From NCBI RefSeq assembly GCF_011762195.1, contig NZ_JAASQK010000007.1:62001-126000 (forward strand): a stretch of DNA of 64,000 nucleotides, in the 5' to 3' direction. Position 1 is the first letter of the stretch; each line of letters starts with the position of its first letter. This document shows positions 48,648 through 56,051 of this stretch, piece by piece. Source of the DNA: Sphingomonas oligoaromativorans (GTDB lineage: Bacteria; Pseudomonadota; Alphaproteobacteria; Sphingomonadales; Sphingomonadaceae). The position numbers and the translations under genes were made by a program. The notes under the pieces are model-generated. The model did no database searches, was not told where the DNA came from, and saw only the letters and a program-made list of their open reading frames with translations.

Positions 48648-50414
48648 ATGGCCTCCGATCCCCTCGACATCCTCCACGCGACTTTCGGCTTCTCGGGCTT
48701 CCGGGGGGTCCAGCAGGCGGTGGTGGATCGCGTGATGGCCGGCGCGGGGACGCTCGCGGTGATGCCGACGGGCGCGGGCAAGTCGCTCTGCTACCAGCTT
48801 CCGGCGCTCGCGCGGGAAGGGACGGCGGTGGTCGTGTCGCCGCTGATCGCGCTGATGCACGATCAGGTCCGCTCGGCCGAGGGCTTCGGGATCAGGGCCG
48901 CGACGCTCACCTCCGCCGACGACGATCGCGCCGAGACGATGCGCCGCTTCCGCAGCGGAGAGCTGGACCTGCTCTATGTCGCGCCCGAGCGGGCTTCCGG
49001 CGAAAGCTTCCGCAACCTGCTGCGATCGACCCCGCTGGCGCTGTTCGCGATCGACGAGGCGCATTGCGTGTCGGAATGGGGGCATGATTTCCGCCCCGAC
49101 TACCGGCTGCTCCGCCCGCTGCTCGACGCCTTTCCCGAGGTGCCGCGCCTCGCGCTCACCGCCACCGCCGACGCGCATACGCGGGCCGACATCCTCCAGC
49201 AGCTCGGGCTGCCGCAGGACGGGCTGATCGTCGCCGGCTTCGACCGGCCCAACATCCGCTACGGCATCTCGCCCCGCGACAGCCTGACCGCCCAGCTCAA
49301 GAGCTTCCTCGCCGAACAGCCCGGCGCGGGCATCATCTACGCCCCCACCCGCGACGCGACCGACCGGATCGCCGCGCAGGTGGCGCAGATCGGCCGCCCG
49401 GTGCGCGCCTATCATGCCGGGCTCGACGCCCATATTCGCGCGCAGAACCAGCGCGACTTCGTGGCCTCCGAAGACATGGTGATGGTGGCGACGATCGCCT
49501 TCGGCATGGGCATCGACAAGCCTGACGTCCGCTTCGTGGCCCATGCCGGCCTGCCCAAGTCGGTCGAGGCCTATTATCAGGAGACCGGACGCGCCGGCCG
49601 CGACGGCGAACCGGCGGTGGCGCAGCTCTTCTGGGGTGCCGAGGATTTCGCCCGCGCCCAGCGCCGCATCGTCGAGGTCGACGAAGCCCGCCAGCGCGGC
49701 GAACGCGCGCGGCTCTCGGCGCTCAGCGATCTGGTCGAGACGGCGGAATGCCGCCGCGCCATCCTGCTGCGCTATTTCGGCGAGCAGCCCGCGCCCCGCT
49801 GCGGCAATTGCGACAATTGCCTCTCGCCGCCCGCCACCGTCGATGCGACCGAGGTCGCGCGCAAGCTGCTCTCCGCCGCCTTCCGCACCGAGATGCGGTT
49901 CGGCGTCGGCCACCTGACCGACGTGCTGGCCGGCCGCGACACCGACAAGGTGATCTCCAACGGCCACAACCGCCTGTCGGTCTATGGCATCGCCGACGAG
50001 GAGGAGCTGAAGCTGATCCGCCCCGTCGCCCGCGCGCTGATCGCCCGCGATGCGCTGCGCGCCGACGAATATGGCGGCCTGTCCTTCGGCCCCAGCGCCC
50101 GCCCGATCCTGAAGGGGGAGGAGTCGGTCGGCCTCGTCCTGCCGCCCAAGCGCGAGCGCAAGCACCGCAGCCGCGATGCCGAGGAGCATCCCCATGATCC
50201 GCTGTTCGAGGCGCTGCGCGCGAAACGCCGGGAAATCGCCATGGAACGCGGCGTGCCGCCCTATGTGATCTTCCACGACTCGACGCTGCGCGAGATGTCC
50301 GGGCTGCATCCCACCACCATGGCCGGCCTCGCGCAGGTGACGGGCGTGGGCCAGGCCAAGCGTGACGCCTATGGCGAGGCCTTCCTCGAAGTGCTGCGCA
50401 ACTGGCGGGGATAG
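48648..50414 (+). CDS. recQ: ATP-dependent DNA helicase RecQ
   Basis: A 588-residue superfamily 2 helicase. Walker A VMPTGAGKSLCYQLPAL is near residue 39, DEAHC at 136-140 in FAIDEAHCVSEWGHDFRPDY, and motif VI in YYQETGRAGRDG. The zinc-binding RQC part carries ECRRAILLRYFGEQPAPRCGNCDNCLSP, and the C-terminal HRDC domain (about 520-588, TGVGQAKRDAYGEAFLEVL) is present. RecQ unwinds DNA in recombination repair. No SOS box is visible before it. Confidence 0.97.
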   Translation: MASDPLDILHATFGFSGFRGVQQAVVDRVMAGAGTLAVMPTGAGKSLCYQLPALAREGTAVVVSPLIALMHDQVRSAEGFGIRAATLTSADDDRAETMRRFRSGELDLLYVAPERASGESFRNLLRSTPLALFAIDEAHCVSEWGHDFRPDYRLLRPLLDAFPEVPRLALTATADAHTRADILQQLGLPQDGLIVAGFDRPNIRYGISPRDSLTAQLKSFLAEQPGAGIIYAPTRDATDRIAAQVAQIGRPVRAYHAGLDAHIRAQNQRDFVASEDMVMVATIAFGMGIDKPDVRFVAHAGLPKSVEAYYQETGRAGRDGEPAVAQLFWGAEDFARAQRRIVEVDEARQRGERARLSALSDLVETAECRRAILLRYFGEQPAPRCGNCDNCLSPPATVDATEVARKLLSAAFRTEMRFGVGHLTDVLAGRDTDKVISNGHNRLSVYGIADEEELKLIRPVARALIARDALRADEYGGLSFGPSARPILKGEESVGLVLPPKRERKHRSRDAEEHPHDPLFEALRAKRREIAMERGVPPYVIFHDSTLREMSGLHPTTMAGLAQVTGVGQAKRDAYGEAFLEVLRNWRG

Positions 50415-50447
50415 GCTAGGGGCAATTCCGAACCCAAGGAGGCCCCC

Positions 50448-50867
50448 ATGTTCCGCACCATCGACGAGACGCTTCAGGTAGCCGGCCAGATCACCCCCGC
50501 AGACGTGGCGGCGGCGGCGGCGCAGGGCATCCGCACCATCATCAACAACCGGCCCGACGGCGAGCAGCCCGGCCAGCCGACCTCCGCCGAGATCGAGGCG
50601 GCAGCGACGGCGGCGGGGCTCGGCTATGCCCATATCCCGGTCGACCATTCGGGCTTCTCGATGGAGCAGGTCGAGGCGATGACCGCGGCCCTCGCCCAGC
50701 CAGCCCCGGCGCTCGCCTTCTGCCGCTCGGGCACGCGATCGACGTTCCTGTGGTCGCTCGCGCGCGGCCTCGCCGGTGACGAGCCGACCGAGATCGCCGC
50801 CAAGGCCGCCAACGCCGGCTATGACGTCTCGCCGCTCATGCCGATGATCCAGAGCCTGCGCGGCTGA
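50448..50867 (+). CDS. DUF442 / TIGR01244-family phosphatase-like protein
   Basis: A 139-residue protein of the dual-specificity-phosphatase-like DUF442 family. The signature FCRSGTRSTFLW contains the active Cys and Arg in CX5R, and RTIINNRPDGEQPGQPT is the family N-terminal motif. Members include beta-lactamase-hydrolase-like and sulfur-transferase-like proteins; a sulfide-related or phosphatase role is possible. It starts 33 bp after recQ. Confidence 0.85.
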   Translation: MFRTIDETLQVAGQITPADVAAAAAQGIRTIINNRPDGEQPGQPTSAEIEAAATAAGLGYAHIPVDHSGFSMEQVEAMTAALAQPAPALAFCRSGTRSTFLWSLARGLAGDEPTEIAAKAANAGYDVSPLMPMIQSLRG

Positions 50868-50870
50868 GCC

Positions 50871-51005
50871 TCAGCGCAGCAGCGAGCGCACTCCGAAAAT
50901 GGCCAGGACGAGGAGGGCGGTGGCGAACCAGCCCTCCCAGGTGGCGGGCGAATAGCCGAAGCCCAGGCGCTTGGGCCGGAACCACCGGCGGGGATGATGC
51001 AGCAT
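50871..51005 (-). CDS. Small hypothetical membrane protein (44 residues)
   Basis: Starting at ATG 51005 (MLHHPRRWFRPKRLGFGYSPATWEGW), the protein has a basic amphipathic first half and one hydrophobic helix at its end (FATALLVLAIFGVRSLLR). It lies between the DUF442 gene and the amtB terminator on the opposite strand to recQ. The same basic-head and helix layout is common in small annotated proteins of sphingomonads, but no function is known. Confidence 0.55.
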   Translation of the reverse strand: MLHHPRRWFRPKRLGFGYSPATWEGWFATALLVLAIFGVRSLLR

Positions 51006-51050
51006 CGTCGCGCTCTCCTGTCCGGGGCATCCTACAGTCTCCCGCGCATG

Positions 51051-51082
51051 AAAAAAGGGCCGGCGAGTCGCCCCGCCGGCCC
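51051..51082 (-). terminator. Intrinsic terminator of the glnK-amtB operon
   Basis: GGGCCGGCG (51057-51065) pairs with CGCCGGCCC (51074-51082). On the minus strand the stem is followed by TTTTTT at 51056-51051, a standard Rho-independent terminator 20 bp after the amtB stop. Confidence 0.92.
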
Positions 51083-51102
51083 AGGTCTTCGCAGGAGGAA
51101 GC

Positions 51103-52434
51103 TCAGTTGTAGGCGCGCTCGCCATGCTCCCCGAGATCGAGGCCTTCGCGCTCGACTTCAGGGCTGACGCGCAGGCCCGTCACCGCCTTGGCGATGAAGA
51201 TCGCGATCACCGTGCCGATGCTGGTCCAGACGATCGTCGTCACGACCGTCTCGAACTGCACGAGAAGCTGGTGCGCCATGTCGTAGGGCGCCTTGCCCGG
51301 ACCGCCGAGCGACGGAGAATAGACGATGCCGGTGCCGATCGCGCCGATCATGCCGCCGATGCCATGCACGCCGAAGGCGTCCAGCGCGTCGTCATAGCCG
51401 AGCTTCGGCTTGAGGACGGAGACCGCGTAGAAGCAGATGACGGAAGCGACGGCGCCGAGCACGATCGCGCCGAACGGGCCGGAATTGCCCGCCGCCGGCG
51501 TGACCGCGACAAGGCCGGCGACGATGCCCGAGCAGAAGCCCAGCGCCGAGCCCTTGTGGCCGTTCAGCCGCTCGATCAGCATCCAAGCGAGGCCGGCCGC
51601 GGCGGTCGCCACGAAGGTGTTCATCATCGCCAGCGCCGCCGAGCCGTTGGCCTCCAGCGCGGAACCCGCGTTGAAGCCGAACCAGCCCACCCAGAGAAGG
51701 CCGGTGCCGATGCCGGTCATGGTCAGCGAGTGCGGGACGATCCGCTCCTGCGGATAGCCGATGCGCTTGCCGAGAATCAGGCAGGCGACCAGCGCGGAGA
51801 CGCCGGCGTTGATATGCACCACCGTGCCGCCCGCGAAATCGAGCGCGCCCTTGGTGAAGAAGAAGCCGTTGGGAGCCCATACCATGTGCGCGATCGGGAA
51901 ATAGACGATCGTCAGCCACACCGCGCCGAACACCATCACGGCGGAGAACTTCATCCGCTCCACCACCGATCCCAGCACCAGCGCCACGGTGATCGCCGCG
52001 AAGGTCATCTGGAAGCAGATGAAGACATATTCGGGGATGGCCACGCCCGGCGTGAAGGTCGCCGCCGTGGTGTCCGGCGTGACGCCGGCGAGGAACGCCT
52101 TGCTGAGGCTCGCGAAGAAGGGATTGCCGCCGTCACCGAAGGCGAGCGCATAGCCCCACATCACCCAGATCAGCATCGCCAGCGCGGCGACCGCGCCGAT
52201 CTGCGTCATGGTCGCGAGCATGTTCTTCGAGCGCGTGAGGCCGCCGTAGAACAAAGCGAGGCCCGGCACGATCATCATCAGCACGAGCACCGTGGAGGTC
52301 ATCATCCAGGCGGTGTCGCCCTTGTTGACCGTCGGCGCGGCGGCCGCCGCCTGTGCCCAGGCCGGAAACGCCGCGAACAGGGCGAGGCCGAGCGCCCCCG
52401 CGCCTGCGGCGAGCTTGGTCGATGGCTTCATCAT
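51103..52434 (-). CDS. amtB: Ammonium transporter AmtB
   Basis: A 443-residue ammonium/ammonia channel with an N-terminal signal-like helix (MMKPSTKLAAGAGALGLALFAAFPAWAQ) and 11 membrane helices from DTAWMMTSTVLVLMMIVPGLALFYGGLTRSKNML. Substrate-path segments GGTVVHINAGVSALVACLILG, WVGWFGFNAGSALEANGSAALA and DDALDAFGVHGIGGMIGAIGTG are typical of AmtB. The start at 52434 is preceded by GGGGGAA. It lies 11 bp after glnK in the same transcript; PII binds and blocks AmtB when nitrogen is ample. Confidence 0.97.
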   Translation of the reverse strand: MMKPSTKLAAGAGALGLALFAAFPAWAQAAAAAPTVNKGDTAWMMTSTVLVLMMIVPGLALFYGGLTRSKNMLATMTQIGAVAALAMLIWVMWGYALAFGDGGNPFFASLSKAFLAGVTPDTTAATFTPGVAIPEYVFICFQMTFAAITVALVLGSVVERMKFSAVMVFGAVWLTIVYFPIAHMVWAPNGFFFTKGALDFAGGTVVHINAGVSALVACLILGKRIGYPQERIVPHSLTMTGIGTGLLWVGWFGFNAGSALEANGSAALAMMNTFVATAAAGLAWMLIERLNGHKGSALGFCSGIVAGLVAVTPAAGNSGPFGAIVLGAVASVICFYAVSVLKPKLGYDDALDAFGVHGIGGMIGAIGTGIVYSPSLGGPGKAPYDMAHQLLVQFETVVTTIVWTSIGTVIAIFIAKAVTGLRVSPEVEREGLDLGEHGERAYN

Positions 52435-52445
52435 TCCCCCTTCCC

Positions 52446-52784
52446 TCAAAGCGCGGTTTCGTCGGTCTCGCCGGTGCGGATGCGCACCGCCTCGGCCAGA
52501 TCGAGGACGAAGATCTTGCCGTCGCCGATCGCGCCGGTGTTGGCCGCCTGCTGGATCGCCTCGACCACGCGCGGCGACAGATCGGAGGTGCAGGCCACCT
52601 CGATCTTGATCTTGGGCACCATGTTCGTGCTGTATTCCGCGCCGCGGTAAATCTCGGTCTGGCCCTTCTGCCGACCGAAGCCCTTGACCTCCGTCACCGT
52701 CATGCCGGCGACGCCGATGGACGAGAGCGCCTCGCGCACCTCGTCCAGCTTGAATGGCTTGATGATCGCGATGATCAGTTTCAT
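52446..52784 (-). CDS. glnK: Nitrogen regulatory protein PII (GlnK/GlnB)
   Basis: A 112-residue PII protein with the uridylylated Tyr51 in the T-loop (GQTEIYRGAEYSTNMVPKIKIEV), the N-terminal MKLIIAIIKPFKLDEVREAL, and the C-terminal GKIFVLDLAEAVRIRTGE. It senses 2-oxoglutarate and ATP/ADP and regulates AmtB and nitrogen enzymes. The start at 52784 fits the family. A sigma-54 promoter lies about 50 bp upstream, as expected for a nitrogen-limited glnK-amtB operon. Confidence 0.98.
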   Translation of the reverse strand: MKLIIAIIKPFKLDEVREALSSIGVAGMTVTEVKGFGRQKGQTEIYRGAEYSTNMVPKIKIEVACTSDLSPRVVEAIQQAANTGAIGDGKIFVLDLAEAVRIRTGETDETAL

Positions 52785-52832
52785 GCCGCCTCCCTGCGCA
52801 GGCCCCGTGGGCCATCCCGAAGGAAACCTTCG

Positions 52833-52848
52833 CAAGGGGCGTGCCAGT
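52833..52848 (-). promoter_or_regulatory. Sigma-54 promoter of glnK-amtB
   Basis: Read on the minus strand, CTGGCACGCCCCTTGC matches the RpoN consensus TGGCACG-N4-TTGC exactly at the conserved positions. It would start transcription about 40 bp before the glnK start codon. NtrC would be the expected activator; no clear NtrC site is assigned. Confidence 0.8.
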
Positions 52849-52937
52849 TTTCCGCAGACGCGTTTCTGCGGCGCAGCACGATTCAGGGGCGGAACGACCG
52901 CCTAGTGCTTGGGCACCTCGACAGAGATGCCTGTTAT

Positions 52938-53144
52938 TTAGGCAGAGATGTCCGCGAGCAGCCGCTCGGCGGTGGCGCGATCGCTCTCGTCCACCATCAG
53001 GCGGACGGGGGTGAGCCCGCCGAAGCCGAGGCTCGCCAGCCCGCTGTCGAACAGCACGGCCTGGATGCCCTCGGCCGCCAGCATCCCGCGCGCCATCTCG
53101 GCGACAGCGTGCTCCGGGAAGGTCTCGATCTCGACGAGCGCCAT
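52938..53144 (-). CDS. DUF2007-family small protein
   Basis: A 68-residue protein (MALVEIETFPEHAVAEMARGMLAAEGIQAVLFDSGLASLGFG, then PVRLMVDESDRATAERLLADI) resembling the small putative signal-transducing DUF2007 proteins. It starts 5 bp after the tldD stop on the same strand, suggesting co-transcription. Function unknown. Confidence 0.78.
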   Translation of the reverse strand: MALVEIETFPEHAVAEMARGMLAAEGIQAVLFDSGLASLGFGGLTPVRLMVDESDRATAERLLADISA

Positions 53145-53149
53145 GACGG

Positions 53150-54580
53150 TCAGGCCGCCGTGCCGCCGACAGTCAGCCGGTCGATCAGCAGCGTCGGCTG
53201 GCCGACGCCCGCAGGCACCGACTGGCCGCCCTTGCCGCAGATGCCGACGCCCTCATCCAGCGCCATGTCGTTGCCGATCGCCGAGACGTGGGTGAGGACC
53301 GAGGGGCCGTCGCCGATCAGCGTCGCGCCCTTGATCGGCGCGCCGAGCTTGCCGTTCTCGATCCTGTAGGCCTCAGTGCAGGAGAAGACGAACTTGCCGG
53401 ACGTGATGTCGACCTGCCCGCCGCCGAAGCTCTTGGCGTAGATGCCGTTCTTCACGCGGCCGAGGATCTCGTCCGGGTCATCCTGGCCGCCGAGCATGAA
53501 GGTGTTGGTCATGCGCGGCATCGGCGCGTGGGCGAAGCTCTCGCGGCGGCCGTTGCCGGTGGCGGGCACGCCCATCAGGCGGGCGTTGAGGCGATCCTGC
53601 ATATAGCCCTTGAGGATGCCGTCCTCGATCAGGACATTGGCCTGCGTCGGCGTGCCCTCGTCGTCGATCGAGAGCGAGCCGCGCCGCTCGCCCATCGAGC
53701 CGTCGTCGATCACGGTGACGCCGGGGGCCGCCACCCGCTCGCCGATGCGGCCGGAGAAGGCCGACGAGCCCTTGCGGTTGAAATCGCCCTCAAGGCCATG
53801 ACCGACCGCCTCGTGGAGCAGCACGCCCGGCCAGCCGGGGCCGCACACCACGGTCATCTCGCCGGCGGGCGCCGCCACCGCTTCGAGATTGACCAGCGCC
53901 TGTGCCAGCGCCTCGTCCACCGCACGGGCACCCGTGGCGGGATCGAACAGGCGATCGTAGAGATAGCGCCCGCCGAGCCCGAAGAAGCCCGACTCGCGGC
54001 GGCCATTCTGCTCGACCACGATCGAGACGTTGAGGCGCACCAGCGGCCGCACGTCGAGCGCGACGAAGCCATCCGGCCGCACGATCTCGACCACGCTCCA
54101 CGAGCCCGACAGGCCGACCGACACCTGCGCCACACGCGGATCGCGGGCGCGGGCCATGGCGTCGATGGTCTGGCACAGCTCGACCTTCTTCGCGAAGGGG
54201 ACGAGGCTCAGCGGATCGGCGTCGCCATAAAGGTGGCGGTTGGTGCGGGCGGGGGGCGCCGCCTTGGTGCCGACAGCCGGATCGAGCAGGCTCATCGTCT
54301 CGGCGGCGCGACGGATCGCGCGCTCGGAGATTTCGTTGGCGTGGGCGAAGGCGGTCGTCTCGCCCGACACGCCGCGCAGGCCGAAGCCGGCCTGCGTGTT
54401 GAAATCGGCGGTCTTCAGCCGGCCATCGTCGAAGCCGAAGCTCTCCGACGCGATATATTGGAGATAGAGTTCGCCATCGTCCGACCGCTGGAGCGCGTCG
54501 GCCGTCAGGCGCAGCGCGGCATCGGGGTCGAGCGCGCCGTCGCGATAGAGGAAGGAGCGGGGATCGATGAGGCTCGTCAT
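53150..54580 (-). CDS. tldD: Metalloprotease TldD
   Basis: A 476-residue TldD/PmbA-family protease with the metal-binding HExxxH-like motif in LLHEAVGHGLEGDFNRKGSSAFSG and the C-terminal SGKFVFSCTEAYRIENGKLGAPIKGATLIGDGPSVLTHVSAIGNDM segment. TldD works with TldE/PmbA on peptide substrates such as microcin precursors. The start at 54580 (MTSLIDPRSF) fits; 54589 adds three residues. The TldE/PmbA partner gene is not visible here. The CHCC zinc-finger gene lies 47 bp upstream. Confidence 0.95.
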   Translation of the reverse strand: MTSLIDPRSFLYRDGALDPDAALRLTADALQRSDDGELYLQYIASESFGFDDGRLKTADFNTQAGFGLRGVSGETTAFAHANEISERAIRRAAETMSLLDPAVGTKAAPPARTNRHLYGDADPLSLVPFAKKVELCQTIDAMARARDPRVAQVSVGLSGSWSVVEIVRPDGFVALDVRPLVRLNVSIVVEQNGRRESGFFGLGGRYLYDRLFDPATGARAVDEALAQALVNLEAVAAPAGEMTVVCGPGWPGVLLHEAVGHGLEGDFNRKGSSAFSGRIGERVAAPGVTVIDDGSMGERRGSLSIDDEGTPTQANVLIEDGILKGYMQDRLNARLMGVPATGNGRRESFAHAPMPRMTNTFMLGGQDDPDEILGRVKNGIYAKSFGGGQVDITSGKFVFSCTEAYRIENGKLGAPIKGATLIGDGPSVLTHVSAIGNDMALDEGVGICGKGGQSVPAGVGQPTLLIDRLTVGGTAA

Positions 54581-54627
54581 GCCGGGCATATAGGCCCCGG
54601 CTTGGCCCGCGTCATCCCCGCAACGGG

Positions 54628-54843
54628 TCAGGCGGCGGCGGAATGATCCGCGGGGCCGCCGATCAGCACGAAGCGGCGGTCGCAATAGCCGCATTCCACG
54701 AAACCGGTCTCGTCGATTTCGAGGAAGACGCGCGGATGGCCGAGCGCAGCCCCGGTGGGGATGTCGCTGGCGCCGTCGCACACCACGCGCGAGGTGGTGA
54801 CGCGGATCGTTTCGGGCTGGTTCGTGCTCACGAGGCGCCGCAT
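54628..54843 (-). CDS. CHCC-type zinc-finger protein
   Basis: A 71-residue protein with the zinc-binding pattern VVCDG, then GHPRVFLEIDETGFVECGYCDRRFVLIG, i.e. Cys, His, Cys and Cys. This matches the small zf-CHCC family related to the mitochondrial complex I subunit NDUFS6. The start at 54843 (MRRLVSTNQ) is preferred. Role in bacteria unknown. Confidence 0.85.
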   Translation of the reverse strand: MRRLVSTNQPETIRVTTSRVVCDGASDIPTGAALGHPRVFLEIDETGFVECGYCDRRFVLIGGPADHSAAA

Positions 54844-54881
54844 AGCAAGAGGCGCGCAGCCGCGCAATCACGGGCGGCGGA

Positions 54882-55025
54882 TCAGGCGGCGGCGAACGAG
54901 GAAAGAATCAGCGGCGGCGCCTCGTGCGGCACGTTCATCACGGCGAGCAGCCCGGCCGCCAGCATCGCCAGCAGAAGCGCGATCTGCGAGCCACGGAGCA
55001 GGCGCGGGGCGACGAGCGCGGTCAT
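54882..55025 (-). CDS. Small membrane protein (47 residues)
   Basis: Starting at ATG 55025 (MTALVAPRLLRGSQIALLLAMLAAGLLAVMNVPHEAPPLILSSFAAA), it has one hydrophobic helix at about residues 14-30. An upstream ATG at 55070 would add 15 residues. It lies between the CHCC protein gene and the divergent ABC ATPase gene. No function is known, and the existence of the product is not certain. Confidence 0.45.
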   Translation of the reverse strand: MTALVAPRLLRGSQIALLLAMLAAGLLAVMNVPHEAPPLILSSFAAA

Positions 55026-55124
55026 GGAGCGAGCGTCCGCCTCAAGGCCTAACGGATCGTCAAGCAACATGGTGAATGCAGCGCCCCCTAGCGAGTGCCC
55101 GCGCGAGCGTCTATCTGCGCTCCC

Positions 55125-56051
55125 ATGAGCGACGCGGCGATCAGCATCCAGAATCTGCAAAAGACCTATGCGGGCGGCAAGACCGCGCTCCACGGCGTCA
55201 GTTTCGACGTGCCGCGCGGGCAGATTTTCGGCCTGCTGGGGCCGAACGGGGCGGGCAAGTCGACGCTCATCAACATCCTCGCCGGCCTCGTCAACAAGAC
55301 GGGCGGCAAGGCCTCGATCTGGGGCTTCGACATCGACGAGCATCCCCGCAACGCCAAGCGCTCGATCGGCATCGTGCCGCAGGAGATCCTGTTCGATCCC
55401 TTCTTCACGCCCAAGGAAGCGCTGGAGATCCAGGCCGGGCTCTACGGCATCCCGAGGGCCGAGCGCCGCACGATGGAGCTGCTCCGCGCCGTCCATCTCG
55501 AGGACAAGGCCGACGCCTATGCCCGCACGCTGTCGGGCGGCATGAAGCGGCGCCTGCTGGTCGCCAAGGCGATGGTCCACACGCCGCCGGTGCTGGTGCT
55601 CGACGAGCCGACCGCCGGCGTCGATATCGAGCTTCGCCAGCAGCTCTGGGCCTATGTCCGCCAGTTGAACGAGCAGGGCGTGACGGTGGTGCTGACCACG
55701 CACTATCTCGAAGAGGCGCAGGAACTCTGCGACCGGATCGCGATCATCAACCATGGCCGCCTGATCGCCAACGAGCCGACCGCGAGCCTCCTCTCCAAGG
55801 CGCAGGAGAAGGTCGTCGAGGTGACGGTGGACCGCGATCTCGCCGCCGTGCCGCAGTCCCCGCTGTTCGAGAAGGCCGAACTCAAGGGCGAGCGCGTGAT
55901 CGCGATCACCTATCAGAAGGACCGCGCGAACGCCGGTGATGTGCTGGCGGCGGTCAGCGCGGCGGGCTTCGGCGTGGTCGACGTCTCGACCCGCGAGGCG
56001 GACCTGGAGGATGTCTTCCTCAGCCTCACCAGCGATCGGGCCGCCGCCTGA
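55125..56051 (+). CDS. ABC transporter ATPase of the ABC-2/DrrA type, without a permease nearby
   Basis: A 308-residue ATPase: Walker A GPNGAGKSTLINIL near residues 39-52, signature LSGGMKRRLLVAKAM and Walker B VLVLDEPTAGVD, with a conserved C-terminal part (EADLEDVFLSLTSDRAAA). This type pairs with ABC-2 permeases for polyketide, lipid or polysaccharide export, but no permease gene is adjacent. The stop overlaps the nadB start (TGATG), which links the two in translation despite the unlike functions. The start at 55125 (MSDAAISIQNLQKTYAGG) is preferred. Confidence 0.85.
   Translation: MSDAAISIQNLQKTYAGGKTALHGVSFDVPRGQIFGLLGPNGAGKSTLINILAGLVNKTGGKASIWGFDIDEHPRNAKRSIGIVPQEILFDPFFTPKEALEIQAGLYGIPRAERRTMELLRAVHLEDKADAYARTLSGGMKRRLLVAKAMVHTPPVLVLDEPTAGVDIELRQQLWAYVRQLNEQGVTVVLTTHYLEEAQELCDRIAIINHGRLIANEPTASLLSKAQEKVVEVTVDRDLAAVPQSPLFEKAELKGERVIAITYQKDRANAGDVLAAVSAAGFGVVDVSTREADLEDVFLSLTSDRAAA

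Noticed and set aside
51103-52815. Single 570-codon frame joining amtB with the region opposite glnK
   Set aside because: The part upstream of 52434 is the glnK gene read in another frame; AmtB has a clear start at 52434 with a signal-like helix.
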